A stretch of DNA of 64,000 nucleotides, taken from contig NZ_CP104011.1 of NCBI RefSeq assembly GCF_025133575.1, forward strand, positions 4,906,965 to 4,970,964. The letters are read 5' to 3'. Under the pieces are notes generated by a model that saw only the letters and a program-made list of their open reading frames with translations, was not told the origin of the DNA and ran no database searches. This document shows positions 46,000 to 54,657 of this stretch, in pieces; position 1 is the first letter of the stretch; each line of letters starts with the position of its first letter. The position numbers and the translations under genes were made by a program. Source of the DNA: Pseudomonas sp. GCEP-101. GTDB lineage: Bacteria > Pseudomonadota > Gammaproteobacteria > Pseudomonadales > Pseudomonadaceae.

Positions 46000-46009
46000 T
46001 TCTTGTTGG
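46000..46009 (-). promoter_or_regulatory. A-rich element before the acyl-CoA dehydrogenase gene (Hfq/Crc-type)
   Basis: The minus strand reads CCAACAAGAA shortly before the GAGGTG ribosome site. AACAAGAA fits the AANAANAA pattern of Hfq/Crc targets. A single short match, so weaker than the aco copies. Confidence 0.35.
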
Positions 46010-46029
46010 AGGCACCGGAAACGGTGCGG

Positions 46030-46857
46030 TCAGTCGAATTCCACGTCGCCACGCTGGGCGATGCCGGCGCCGTTGCCGGCCCAGACCTCGGCCTTGCCGG
46101 GGCCGCTCAGGCGGCCGCCGGCTTCGAACGGCTCGGGGCTGATCAGCGGGCGCAGGCCGCGGTAGGCATAGCGGCGCAGGCGCGCGTCGGGGTTGGCGCG
46201 GCAGAACGCGCGCAGGTTCAGGGTGGCGATCAGCGGGCCGTGCACCACCAGGCCGGGGTAGCCCTCGGTGTCGGTGACGTAGGGCCAGTCGTAATGGATG
46301 CGGTGGCCGTTGAAGGTCAGCGCGGAATAGCGGAACAGCAGGATCGGCGACGGCACCACGGCCTCGCTCCAGTCCCCTGCTGGCAGTGCATCGCCGCTGG
46401 AGAGCTTGGGCGGGCTGGGCTCGCGGTAGACGATGTCCTGCTCTTCGCTGAACGCCAGGCGACCGTCCTGCTGGAAGTCGTGGCGCAGGGTGACGAACAG
46501 CAGCGAACCGGTGCGGCCGTGCTTTTCCTCGACATTCAGGATGGTGGTGGTGCGTTTCGCCACGCCGCCGACGCGCAGCGGCGCGTGGAATTCCAGGCGG
46601 CCGCCGGCCCACATGCGGTTGCGCCCCTCGGCCGGGGGCAGGAAGCCACCGCGCGCGGGATGGCCGTCGGCGCCCAGGCCCGGCTCGGTCACTTCATCCT
46701 GGAAGAACATCCAGTGCCATAGCGGCGGCAGCGCCTCGCCGGCGGCGGGCGCATCTTCGGCCAGGGTCACGGCCAGGCGGCGGACCAGCAACGTACTCAG
46801 TTCTTCCTCGCGCTCCTGGGAGCGGCCGATCCAGTCGGCGTAGGGCGAATCGCTCAT
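46030..46857 (-). CDS. ich: Itaconyl-CoA hydratase (MaoC/FAS1-dehydratase-like)
   Basis: Ich hydrates itaconyl-CoA to citramalyl-CoA. The 275-residue protein resembles the mesaconyl-C4-CoA hydratase/HTD2 group: an N-terminal half with LPPLWHWMFF, GGFLPP, RMWAGGRLEFHAPLRVG, and a C-terminal hot-dog half with LLFRYSALTFNGHRIHYD. The last segment carries the hydratase Asp/His pair, followed by GYPGLVVHGPL. It is the first gene of the minus-strand itaconate operon and faces the LysR gene. AGAGG lies six bases before the ATG chosen; a start 24 codons upstream would cover the promoter region. Confidence 0.88.
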   Translation of the reverse strand: MSDSPYADWIGRSQEREEELSTLLVRRLAVTLAEDAPAAGEALPPLWHWMFFQDEVTEPGLGADGHPARGGFLPPAEGRNRMWAGGRLEFHAPLRVGGVAKRTTTILNVEEKHGRTGSLLFVTLRHDFQQDGRLAFSEEQDIVYREPSPPKLSSGDALPAGDWSEAVVPSPILLFRYSALTFNGHRIHYDWPYVTDTEGYPGLVVHGPLIATLNLRAFCRANPDARLRRYAYRGLRPLISPEPFEAGGRLSGPGKAEVWAGNGAGIAQRGDVEFD

Positions 46858-46902
46858 GTCGGACCTCTTGGCGTCATCGATGGACGGAGCATGCAACAGG
46901 GC

Positions 46903-46932
46903 TTGCGTTCGTCGAATCCACATTTTCATAAT
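46903..46932 (+). promoter_or_regulatory. Candidate promoter of the LysR gene, with TTCGTCGAA palindrome
   Basis: TTGCGT and CATAAT are spaced by 18 bases, about 80 bases before the LysR start. TTCGTCGAA (46908-46916) is a small palindrome between them and could be the core of the LysR binding site in this 150-base divergent gap. Promoter assignment by pattern only. Confidence 0.4.
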
Positions 46933-47007
46933 CCAGCGTTAAGCACTGCCGAACGCCGCCTCCACTCTTCAGCCTGTCGGGGCTGCCTGCCGTTTACCGG
47001 AGACCCC

Positions 47008-47916
47008 ATGCATTTCGATCTCGCCGACCTGCGACTCTTCGCGCACATCGCCGAAGCCCCCAGCCTGACCCAGGGCGCGCGCCGCGCTCACCTCTCGGCC
47101 GCCGCCGCCAGCGCGCGGATCAAGGCGCTGGAAGGCCAGCTCGACTGTCGCCTGCTGTACCGCGACAACCGTGGCGTCGAGCTGACCCCGGCCGGCCAGC
47201 GCCTGCTGCAGCATGCGCGGCTGATCCTGCGTCAGGTGGACCACCTGAAGAGCGACTTCAGCGGCCAGGCTGGCGACCAGGTCGGGCACATCCGCATCTT
47301 CGCCAACACCACGGCGGTGACCGAATTCCTCCCCGAGCTGCTGGCGGACTTCCTCGCCGGGCGCCCCGGCGTCAGCATCGACCTGCAGGAGCGGCTGAAC
47401 CGCGACATCGTCCGCGCCATCCTCGACGGCTCGGCGGACCTGGGGATCGTCGCCGGCCCGGTGCGCGCCGAAGGGCTGCAGATCGTTCACTTCAGCACCG
47501 ACCGCCTGGTGCTCGCCGTGGCGCCGGAGCACCCGCTGTGCGCCCTGCCCCGCCTGACCCTGGCCGATACGCTGGACTACCCGCACATCGCCCTGCATGA
47601 GGGCAGCACCCTGCAGAGCTTCCTGCGCGAGCAGGTGGAGCGCGTCGGCGGCGACCTCAACCTGCGCATCCAGGTGGCCAGCTTCGAAGCCATCTGCCGG
47701 ATGGTGGAAGCCGGGGTCGGCATCGGCGTGATCCCCGAGACCGCCGCCGTGCGCCACAGCCGCACCATGAACCTGCGCATCCTGGCGCTGGACGAGCCCT
47801 GGGTGGTCCGCGAACGCAGCGTGCTGCTGCGCGAGCGCGAAGCCCTGCCGGCCTGCGCCCGCGCGCTGGTGGACCTGCTGCGCGGCGCGCCATCACACCC
47901 TGGCGCGCTGACGTGA
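47008..47916 (+). CDS. LysR-family regulator of the itaconate operon
   Basis: A 302-residue LysR-type regulator. The winged helix-turn-helix is at residues 1-60 (LRLFAHIAEAPSLTQGARRA) and the effector domain about 90-295 (HIRIFANTTAVTEFLPELL). It is divergent from ich, the same place as the regulator of the P. aeruginosa itaconate cluster, so it probably activates the operon with itaconate or itaconyl-CoA as signal. GGAGA precedes the ATG; the frame stays open upstream through the promoter and that part is not counted. Confidence 0.88.
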   Translation: MHFDLADLRLFAHIAEAPSLTQGARRAHLSAAAASARIKALEGQLDCRLLYRDNRGVELTPAGQRLLQHARLILRQVDHLKSDFSGQAGDQVGHIRIFANTTAVTEFLPELLADFLAGRPGVSIDLQERLNRDIVRAILDGSADLGIVAGPVRAEGLQIVHFSTDRLVLAVAPEHPLCALPRLTLADTLDYPHIALHEGSTLQSFLREQVERVGGDLNLRIQVASFEAICRMVEAGVGIGVIPETAAVRHSRTMNLRILALDEPWVVRERSVLLREREALPACARALVDLLRGAPSHPGALT

Positions 47917-47928
47917 TGACGCGGTGGT

Positions 47929-47985
47929 TTGCGTTGAGCATCGCAAGCCAATATGATGCATATATGTTTTGTTATGCTTCATAAC
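47929..47985 (+). promoter_or_regulatory. Promoter and operator of the ParD-like/map operon
   Basis: TTGCGT (47929-47934) and TATGAT (47952-47957) with a 17-base spacer give a good sigma-70 promoter. The perfect 6-3-6 palindrome GTTATG-CTT-CATAAC (47971-47985) lies just after the expected transcription start, a typical place for an autorepressor such as an antitoxin. The region is AT-rich against its surroundings. A GAGACGA tandem repeat (about 48000-48017) fills the rest of the leader. Confidence 0.6.
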
Positions 47986-48021
47986 GTATTGCATTCGCGA
48001 GAGACGAGAGACGAGAGAATC

Positions 48022-48231
48022 ATGGGCATCATCAACCTCGACGACGACCTCCACGACCAGTTGCGCCGCGCCAGCTCCGTGGCCTGTCGCTCGATCAACG
48101 CGCAGGCGGCGTTCTGGATCAAGATCGGCATGCTCTGCGAGCTGGAGCCGACCCTGAGCTTCAACGAGATCGTCACCCGCGAGCTGCAGGAGGCCGGGGT
48201 CCGGTACGCTGCCGCCGGAGGCGCCAAGTGA
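48022..48231 (+). CDS. ParD-like antitoxin-type DNA-binding protein
   Basis: A 69-residue protein with a ribbon-helix-helix-like N-terminus (GIINLDDDLHDQLRRASS, SINAQAAFWIKIG). It resembles the ParD-like antitoxin family that in Pseudomonas is often found next to a methionine aminopeptidase gene rather than a ParE toxin. The stop overlaps the GTG start of that gene (GTGA), so the two are coupled. It probably represses its own promoter through the palindrome upstream. No ParE-like toxin is present nearby. Confidence 0.75.
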   Translation: MGIINLDDDLHDQLRRASSVACRSINAQAAFWIKIGMLCELEPTLSFNEIVTRELQEAGVRYAAAGGAK

Positions 48232-49001
48232 TCAAGACCGCGGCGGAACTGGCGCTGATGGCCGAATCCGGTCGCTTGCTGGCGAAGGTCTTCGGCTTCG
48301 TCGATACGCTGCCACTGGAAGGCATGACGACCCTGGAGGTGAATGACCGGGTCGAGCGCTACATCGTCGACGAGCTGCAGGCCAGGCCGGCCAGCAAGGG
48401 CCAGTACGGTTTCGCCTTCGTGCTCAACGCCTCGCCCAACCAGGTGGTCTGCCATGGCGTGCCATCCGAGGCGGACCGGCTGCGCGACGGCGACATCGTC
48501 AACTTCGACATCACCCTGGAAAAGAACGGCTTCATCGCCGACTCGAGCAAGACCTACCTGGTCGGCAACGTCTCCCCCGCCGCCCGGCGCCTGGTGGACG
48601 TCACCTACGAGGCGATGTGGAAAGGCATCCGCGCGGTGAAACCCGGCGCCCGCCTGGGCGATATCGGCCACGCCATCGAACGGCACGCGCGGCAGCACGG
48701 CTATACCGTGGTCGAGGACTACTGCGGCCACGGCATCGGCCGCGAGATGCACGAGTCGCCGCAGGTGCTGCACGTCGGCCGCCCTGGCACCGGGCAGGTC
48801 CTCAGGCAGGGCATGACCTTCACCATCGAGCCGATGCTCAACCAGGGCCACTCCGGCGTGAAAACCCTGGCGGACGAATGGACCGTGGTCACCCTCGACG
48901 GCCAATTGTCTGCGCAGTTCGAACACACGGTGGCCGTCACCGCCAAGGGCGTCGAGGTGCTGACGCTGCGCGCCGAAGAGCGCGCCGCAGGGCTTGCGTA
49001 G
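48228..49001 (+). CDS. map: Type I methionine aminopeptidase (second-type Map paired with ParD-like protein)
   Basis: Removes the N-terminal methionine from new proteins. The 257-residue enzyme has all five metal ligands of the pita-bread fold: two Asp (VNFDITLEKNGFIADSS), His in YCGHGIGREMHESPQV, Glu in MTFTIEPML and Glu in SAQFEHTVAV. It begins with GTG, with GGAGG six bases upstream. Housekeeping map normally sits near rpsB/tsf, so this is probably an additional copy with a special role, linked to the ParD-like gene by overlap. Confidence 0.88.
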   Translation: MIKTAAELALMAESGRLLAKVFGFVDTLPLEGMTTLEVNDRVERYIVDELQARPASKGQYGFAFVLNASPNQVVCHGVPSEADRLRDGDIVNFDITLEKNGFIADSSKTYLVGNVSPAARRLVDVTYEAMWKGIRAVKPGARLGDIGHAIERHARQHGYTVVEDYCGHGIGREMHESPQVLHVGRPGTGQVLRQGMTFTIEPMLNQGHSGVKTLADEWTVVTLDGQLSAQFEHTVAVTAKGVEVLTLRAEERAAGLA

Positions 49002-49230
49002 AACGCGAGAGGGAAGTTTCCGCGCCATATGCCAGACCTGTAGGAGCTGGCCATGCCTGCGACAGCACAACCAATGCCTTTAAGGAAATTGCTGAAATTC
49101 CGAAATAATCAGAATTTTATTGCGCACCTGACAAAATACGAGCAATCAAACGCCAGCCTACGTCCCGTCACATTCCCTAGAATGTTCTCCTGCTGCTCTT
49201 CCACCTTCCCGGCCCCCAAGGAGGCCCGCG

Positions 49231-49977
49231 ATGACCTGTGCCCTCTCCCTCGAAGCGCTGGCCTACGACCACCACGATGGCGAGGAAATCCTGCCGCACT
49301 GCCACAACCAGGCGCAGCTCATCCATTCCCTCTCGGGCGTGATGCTGGTGGCGGCGGCGCAGAAGAACTGGGTGGTGCCCGCCGGCCACGCGCTGTGGGT
49401 ACCGCCGGGCACCGAGCACCAGATCCGCATGTTCGGCAACGTGCGGATGCGCACGCTGTTCATGCCCGCTTCCACCTGGCCCTGGGGCGGGCAGCAGTGC
49501 CAGTTGATCGAGGTAACGCCGCTGCTGCGCGAGTTGCTGGTCGCCGCCAGTGCACTGCCGGCCGGTGATGGCAGCGCCCACCGCCGCCGCTGCCTGCACG
49601 AACTGCTGCTGGTGGAGATGGATGCGGCGCAGACGGTCGCCATTCACCTCGCCATGCCCCATGATCCGCGCCTGCTGCGGCTGTGCAACGCAGTGATCGC
49701 AGCGCCAGCGGACGAAACCGGCATGGAGGACTGGGCGCAGCGCTTGAACATGAGCAGCCGCACCCTGGCCCGGCTGTTCCAGCGCGAGCTGGGGATGAAC
49801 TTCGGCGATTGGCGCACCCGCGTGCGCATGGTGCTCAGCCTGCAACGGCTGACCGCCGGCGCCTCGGTGCTGGAAGTGGCGCTGGAACACGGCTACCAGA
49901 GCCCCAGCGCCTTCTCCCAGACCTTCAAGCGCATCCTCGGGCAGTCGCCCAGCCACTACCTGGCCGCGCGCAGCTGA
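49231..49977 (+). CDS. AraC-family transcriptional regulator
   Basis: A 248-residue regulator with an N-terminal cupin domain (LPHCHNQAQLIHSLSGVM, VPAGHALWVPPGTEHQI) and a C-terminal AraC double helix-turn-helix near residues 150-245 (DWAQRLNMSSRTLARLFQRE, VALEHGYQSPSAFSQTFKR). AAGGAGG precedes the ATG. It lies 100 bases before an efflux operon on the same strand and probably controls it. The gap 49002-49230 is AT-rich in its middle, with repeated GAAATT/AATTTC, and may hold its promoter. Confidence 0.88.
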   Translation: MTCALSLEALAYDHHDGEEILPHCHNQAQLIHSLSGVMLVAAAQKNWVVPAGHALWVPPGTEHQIRMFGNVRMRTLFMPASTWPWGGQQCQLIEVTPLLRELLVAASALPAGDGSAHRRRCLHELLLVEMDAAQTVAIHLAMPHDPRLLRLCNAVIAAPADETGMEDWAQRLNMSSRTLARLFQRELGMNFGDWRTRVRMVLSLQRLTAGASVLEVALEHGYQSPSAFSQTFKRILGQSPSHYLAARS

Positions 49978-50078
49978 GCAGCGTGTCCGTTTCGCGAGGC
50001 TGCTTGTCCGCCGCGCGAGAGAGCCGCGGCGGCTGAATCCCTAACCTGCGGAAGTCCGACTACAAGTGACTTCCCGAC

Positions 50079-51566
50079 ATGCCCAACCCATCCCCGAAAC
50101 CGCGACACTCGCTGCTCGCGCTGGCCTGTGCCGGCCTGCTGCTGGGCGGCTGCGCGGCCGTCAGCGAACCCGCGACGCCGCCTGCCCGGCTTTCCCCCGG
50201 CGGCGACTGGCAGGCCCTCGCCCGCGGCACCGCTGCCCAGGAGCCGCCCGCCGACTGGTGGCGGCTGTACCAGGACCCGCAGCTCGACCACCTGGTAGCC
50301 CAGGCCCTGCAACACAACCAGGACCTGCAAGCCTCCCTCGCCCACGTCGACGAGCTGCTCGCCCTGCTCGGCCAGGCGCGGGCGCAGCGCTGGCCCGCCA
50401 CCACGCTGAGCTGGCAGACCTTCTACGGCCGCACCGGCGACGACCAGACCCTGGCCCAGGCCACCGACCGCCGCGCCGCTTCGCAGTGGAACCAGGTGCC
50501 GGGGTTCGCGCTGGACTACCAGCTCGACCTCTGGGGCCAGGTTCGCCAGTCGATCCTCGCCGCCACGGCCAACGCCGAAGCGGCGCAGGCGGCCCACGAC
50601 CAGTTGCGCGTCAACGTCGCCGCCGGCACCGCTCGCGCCTATGCCAATGCCTGCGCCTATGCCGCGCGGGCCGCCATCCAGCAGCACTCGGCCGTGACCG
50701 TGGAGCGCAGCCTCGACCTCACGCTGCGCCAGCGCCGCGCCGGCCTGGTCACCGAGCTGGAGGTGGACCGCGTGCGCAGCCTGCTGGAGGAAACCCGTGC
50801 CCTGCTGCCGCGCCTGCAAGCCGAACACCAGGCGGCGCTGGAAGAACTCGGCGTGCTCACCGGCAGCGAGCCAGGGCACCTGCCGGCGGCCGTGAGCGAC
50901 TGCCAACAGGTGCCACAGCTCCGCCAGGCGTTGCCGGTGGGCGATGGCTGGGCACTGCTGCGGCGCCGTCCGGACATCCGCGCCGCCGAACGCACGTTGG
51001 CGGCCGCCGGGCATACCGTCGGCGTGCGCCAGGCGGACTTCTACCCGAACGTGTCCTTTGGCGCCTCGATCACCTCCTCCGCCGAGCGCCTGCATGACCT
51101 CGGCGACCATGAGGCGATCACTTATGCCGTCGGGCCGCTGATCCGCTGGAACTTCCCCAACCTGCTGGCCACCCGCGCCCGCCTCGATGGCGCGCAGGCC
51201 CATGAGCGCCAGCAGCTCGCGCGCTTCCAGCAGCAGGCGCTGGTCGCGCTCAAGGAGGTCCGCCAGAACCTGGCGCGCTACCGCGGCGAGATCGGCCACC
51301 GCGATGCCCTGGGCAGCGCACTGGACAGCAGCCGCAACGCCTACCGCCTGGCGCAGCTGAACTACCAGGCCGGCGCCCTGGACTTCCTCGACGTGCTCGA
51401 CAGCGAGCGCGCCATGGTCCGCCTCGAAGCCGAGAAGGCCGAGGCCGACCGGCGCCTGGTCGAGCGCCAGATCGAACTTTTCCACGCCCTCGGTGGCGGC
51501 TGGCAGGCAACGCCGGCCGGCGAACCCGCCGGGGTCATCACCGTTTCCACGAGACCCGCGCAATGA
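50079..51566 (+). CDS. Outer-membrane efflux lipoprotein (NodT/OprM family)
   Basis: A 495-residue TolC-fold channel with a lipobox LLGGC (Cys25). Duplicated repeats are visible: NQDLQASLAHVDELLALLG and RRPDIRAAERTLAAAG, with YQAGALDFLDVLDSERAM near the end. It is the outer-membrane part of an EmrAB-type pump encoded by the next two overlapping genes. Only about 33% of the first ~40 residues are hydrophobic beyond the signal, as expected for a lipoprotein linker. Confidence 0.9.
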   Translation: MPNPSPKPRHSLLALACAGLLLGGCAAVSEPATPPARLSPGGDWQALARGTAAQEPPADWWRLYQDPQLDHLVAQALQHNQDLQASLAHVDELLALLGQARAQRWPATTLSWQTFYGRTGDDQTLAQATDRRAASQWNQVPGFALDYQLDLWGQVRQSILAATANAEAAQAAHDQLRVNVAAGTARAYANACAYAARAAIQQHSAVTVERSLDLTLRQRRAGLVTELEVDRVRSLLEETRALLPRLQAEHQAALEELGVLTGSEPGHLPAAVSDCQQVPQLRQALPVGDGWALLRRRPDIRAAERTLAAAGHTVGVRQADFYPNVSFGASITSSAERLHDLGDHEAITYAVGPLIRWNFPNLLATRARLDGAQAHERQQLARFQQQALVALKEVRQNLARYRGEIGHRDALGSALDSSRNAYRLAQLNYQAGALDFLDVLDSERAMVRLEAEKAEADRRLVERQIELFHALGGGWQATPAGEPAGVITVSTRPAQ

Positions 51567-52711
51567 ACATGGCCGTCGATGAACCGCAAACCGCCGCCGC
51601 ACCCGCCACAAGGCTCAACAGCAAGCGCCGCCTGATCGGGCTGGGCGGTGGTGTTCTCGCCATCGCCGCCCTGGCCGTCGGCGCTTACTGGGTCAGCATT
51701 GGCCGCTACCTGGAGGAAACCGACGACGCCTATGTGCGCGCCGACTGGATCGCCATCAGCCCGAAGGTCGCAGGCTACGTCGCCGAGGTGCTGGTGGACG
51801 ACAACCAGCGCGTCAGCGCCGGCACGGCGCTGGTCCGCATCGAGGACCGCGACTACCAGGCCCGCCTGCAGCAGGCGCAGGCACGACGCAACGCGGCGCA
51901 GGCCGCCATCGCCGCCCAACAGGCCGCGCTGGTGACGCTGGACGCGCAGCTCAAGGAACAGCAGGCGCTGATCGACCAGGCCGCCGCCGACGTCGCCAGC
52001 GCCCAGGCCGAACGCCAGCGCGCGCAACTGGATTACCAGCGCTACCGCGACCTGGCGGCGCAGCAGGCCGCCAGCAGCCAACGCCTGGAAAGCGTCACCG
52101 CCGACTTTGCCCGGGCGCGCTCGGCACTCAGCCGCGCGGAGGCCGCCGCCAGCCGGCAACGTACCCGCCTGGGTGTGCTCCAGGCCAGCCACGCACAGGC
52201 TGCCGCCCAACTGCAACAGCAGCAGGCCCGCGCCGCGGAGGCGGACGCCAGCCTTGCCCTGGCGGAGCACCAACAGGAGGACACGCTGATCCGCGCGCCC
52301 ATCGACGGCATGGTCGGCCAGCGCCGCGTGCGCCAGCGCCAGTACGTCACGCCAGGCTTGCCGCTGCTGGCGCTGGTTCCGGTGGAGCAGTCCTACGTGG
52401 TCGCCAACTTCAAGGAAACCCAGCTGCGCCGGATGCGCCCCGGCCAGCCGGTGGAGGTGCGCGTGGACAGCTTCCCCGATGCCCGCCTGCACGGCCGCGT
52501 CGAGAGCGTCTCGCCCGGTTCCGGGGCGATATTCGCCCTGCTGCCGCCGGACAACGCCACCGGCAACTTCACCAAGATCGTCCAGCGCTTCCCGGTGAAG
52601 ATTGCCCTCGATGCCGACGCGCGCCGACAGGTGCCGATCCTGCCCGGCATGTCGGTGATCGCCGAGGCGGACACCCGTGGCCAAGACGAGGCGCAACGCC
52701 ATGGCCAGTGA
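51563..52711 (+). CDS. HlyD-family adaptor (EmrA-like)
   Basis: A 382-residue membrane-fusion protein with one membrane segment near residues 26-48, a lipoyl half (YVRADWIAISPKVAGYVAEV), a long helical hairpin rich in Gln/Ala (about 90-220), the second half (EDTLIRAPIDGMVGQRRVR) and the EmrA-typical SPGSGAIFALLPPDNATGN near residue 320. It connects the DHA2 pump to the outer-membrane channel. It overlaps both neighbours. Confidence 0.92.
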   Translation: MNMAVDEPQTAAAPATRLNSKRRLIGLGGGVLAIAALAVGAYWVSIGRYLEETDDAYVRADWIAISPKVAGYVAEVLVDDNQRVSAGTALVRIEDRDYQARLQQAQARRNAAQAAIAAQQAALVTLDAQLKEQQALIDQAAADVASAQAERQRAQLDYQRYRDLAAQQAASSQRLESVTADFARARSALSRAEAAASRQRTRLGVLQASHAQAAAQLQQQQARAAEADASLALAEHQQEDTLIRAPIDGMVGQRRVRQRQYVTPGLPLLALVPVEQSYVVANFKETQLRRMRPGQPVEVRVDSFPDARLHGRVESVSPGSGAIFALLPPDNATGNFTKIVQRFPVKIALDADARRQVPILPGMSVIAEADTRGQDEAQRHGQ

Positions 52712-54236
52712 TACCGAGAAGACCTCGCTCAAGGCCTGGGTGGCGGTGATCGGCGGCCTGTTCGGCTGCTTCATGGCGGGCATGAACGTCCACGTCACCA
52801 GCGCCGCCCTGCCGGAAATCCAGGGCTCGCTGAGCGCCAGTTTCGAGGAGGGCTCGTGGATCTCCACGGCCTACCTGGTCGCCGAGATCGTGATGATCCC
52901 GCTGACCGCCTGGCTGGTGGAAGTATTCTCCCTGCGCCGGGTCATGCTGGTGGGGTCGGCGATCTTCCTGGCGGCCTCGGTGGCCTGTTCGTTCTCCCCT
53001 AACCTGGCCACCCTGATTGCCATCCGCGTCGTCCAGGGCGCGGCCGGCGCGGTGCTGATCCCGCTGTCGTTCCAACTGATCATCACCGAGCTGCCCGCCT
53101 CGCGGGTGGCCATGGGCATGGCACTGTTCAGCCTGTCCAACAGCGTCGCCCAGGCGGCCGGCCCCTCCATCGGCGGCTGGCTCACCGACGCCTACAGCTG
53201 GCGCTGGATCTTCTACCTGCAACTGATCCCCGGCGTGTTCCTGCTGGCCGCCGTGGCCTGGGCCATCGCCCCGCAGACACCGCAGCTGGAGAAGCTGCGC
53301 CAGGGCGACTGGCTGGGCATCGCCAGCATGATCGTCGGCCTGGGCGCGGTGCAGATCGTGCTGGAAGAAGGCGGTCGCAAGGACTGGTTCGGCTCCGAGT
53401 TCATCGTCTGGATGCTGGTGATCGGCGTCGGCGCCCTGCTGCTGTTCATCTACACGCAGCTGTACGGCCGGCGCTCGTTCATCAACCTGCGCCTGCTGGC
53501 CGGCTACAACTTCGGCGTGGCCAGCGCGGCGATGTTCATCTTCGGCGCGGCGACCTTCGGCCTGGTATTCCTGGTGCCCAACTACCTGTCCCAGCTGCAC
53601 GGCTACAACGCCCGGGAGATCGGCATCAGCCTGATCGCCTACGGCCTCGTGCAATTGCTGCTGGCGCCACTGATGCCGCGCCTGATGCGCTGGCTGAACC
53701 CCAAGCTGATGGTCGCCAGCGGGTTCGCCATCATGGCCCTGGGCTGCTACCTCGGCGCGCACCTGGACGCCGACAGCGCCGCCAACGTGATCATTCCCTC
53801 GACCGTGGTGCGCGGCATCGGCCAGCCCTTCATCATGGTGGCGCTGTCGGTGCTGGCGGTGTCCGGCCTGTCCAAGCAGGAAGCCGGTTCGGCCTCGGCG
53901 CTGTTCTCCATGCTGCGCAACCTCGGCGGCGCGGTGGGCACCGCGGCGCTGACGCAGATCGTCTCGCAGCGCGAACGCTTCCATTCCGAGCGCATCGGCG
54001 AGCAGGTGACGCTCTTCGCGCCGGCCCTGCAGGAGCGCGTGCAGGGTGACCCCGGCGGGGTATTCGCCCTCAACGAATGGCTGCCGGAGCAGGCCGAAAC
54101 CCTCGCGCGGCTGGGCGCGCATATCCGCCACGAGGCGTTCCTCATGGCCTACGGCGATGCGTTCTACCTGTCCTTCCTCGCCCTGCTCGCTTGCGCGGTA
54201 GCCGCGCTGGCATTGCGCGGCAACCGCAACGCCTAG
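52701..54236 (+). CDS. DHA2-family MFS multidrug transporter (EmrB-like)
   Basis: A 511-residue, 14-segment drug:proton antiporter of the DHA2 family. Marks are the N-terminal MAGMNVHVTSAALPEIQGSL (motif D1), EVFSLRRVMLVGSAIFLAAS (motif A), RVVQGAAGAVLIPLSF (motif B) and SLSNSVAQAAGPSIGGWLTD (motif C). It is the inner-membrane engine of the tripartite pump. The ATG has GAGG nine bases upstream; a GTG eight codons earlier is possible. Confidence 0.92.
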   Translation: MASDTEKTSLKAWVAVIGGLFGCFMAGMNVHVTSAALPEIQGSLSASFEEGSWISTAYLVAEIVMIPLTAWLVEVFSLRRVMLVGSAIFLAASVACSFSPNLATLIAIRVVQGAAGAVLIPLSFQLIITELPASRVAMGMALFSLSNSVAQAAGPSIGGWLTDAYSWRWIFYLQLIPGVFLLAAVAWAIAPQTPQLEKLRQGDWLGIASMIVGLGAVQIVLEEGGRKDWFGSEFIVWMLVIGVGALLLFIYTQLYGRRSFINLRLLAGYNFGVASAAMFIFGAATFGLVFLVPNYLSQLHGYNAREIGISLIAYGLVQLLLAPLMPRLMRWLNPKLMVASGFAIMALGCYLGAHLDADSAANVIIPSTVVRGIGQPFIMVALSVLAVSGLSKQEAGSASALFSMLRNLGGAVGTAALTQIVSQRERFHSERIGEQVTLFAPALQERVQGDPGGVFALNEWLPEQAETLARLGAHIRHEAFLMAYGDAFYLSFLALLACAVAALALRGNRNA

Positions 54237-54311
54237 CGGAATGCGCCGCTGCCAGGAACGCCGTTCGTAACTTCCACTGAACCCGCAGCCCCCTGCCCGC
54301 TCACACCCTCA

Positions 54312-54330
54312 GGGCGCGCTCGGCGCGCCC
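54312..54330 (+). terminator. GC-rich stem-loop after the efflux operon
   Basis: GGGCGCGC pairs with GCGCGCCC over a three-base loop, followed by GTTTCG. The T run is short, so it is a probable but weak terminator between the pump operon and the small membrane protein gene. Confidence 0.5.
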
Positions 54331-54359
54331 GTTTCGCCCATGTGCACGGGAGGTCTGAG

Positions 54360-54623
54360 ATGAACGAGCAGAACGTCAGTGGATGGGAGCGCGCCTTGTC
54401 CTTGGCAATCGGCCTGGCCGGTATCGGCAAGGGTGTGCGCCGCGGTGGCGTGAGCGGCTGGCTGGAGGTGGCGGCGGCGGTGCTGGTGGTCAAGCGCGGC
54501 CTGACCGGGCGCTGTCGGATGAAGGCGCTGCTGGGCGACCTGCAGCAGGCGTCGGTTGCCGAGGTGCACCCCTTGCCGGAGCCGGCCACGCGCCGTGGCC
54601 CGGGCCGCACCGGGAAACGCTGA
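54360..54623 (+). CDS. Small YgaP/DUF2892-like membrane protein
   Basis: An 87-residue protein starting MNEQNVSGWERALSLAIGLAGIGKGVRRGG, the pattern of DUF2892 (inner-membrane part of YgaP). It has one or two short hydrophobic stretches (about 12-24 and 32-48) and an Arg/Pro-rich tail. GGGAGG sits six bases before the ATG. Function unknown; it may be a free-standing relative of the rhodanese membrane anchor. Confidence 0.75.
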   Translation: MNEQNVSGWERALSLAIGLAGIGKGVRRGGVSGWLEVAAAVLVVKRGLTGRCRMKALLGDLQQASVAEVHPLPEPATRRGPGRTGKR

Positions 54624-54657
54624 GCGGGTCGCAACGCAGCCAGCCGCTCCGCTTGCC

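Noticed and set aside
42032..46165. Plus-strand open frame of 1,377 codons
   Set aside because: Runs antisense across five real itaconate genes that have motifs, ribosome sites and correct operon spacing. Composition is typical of a GC-driven shadow.
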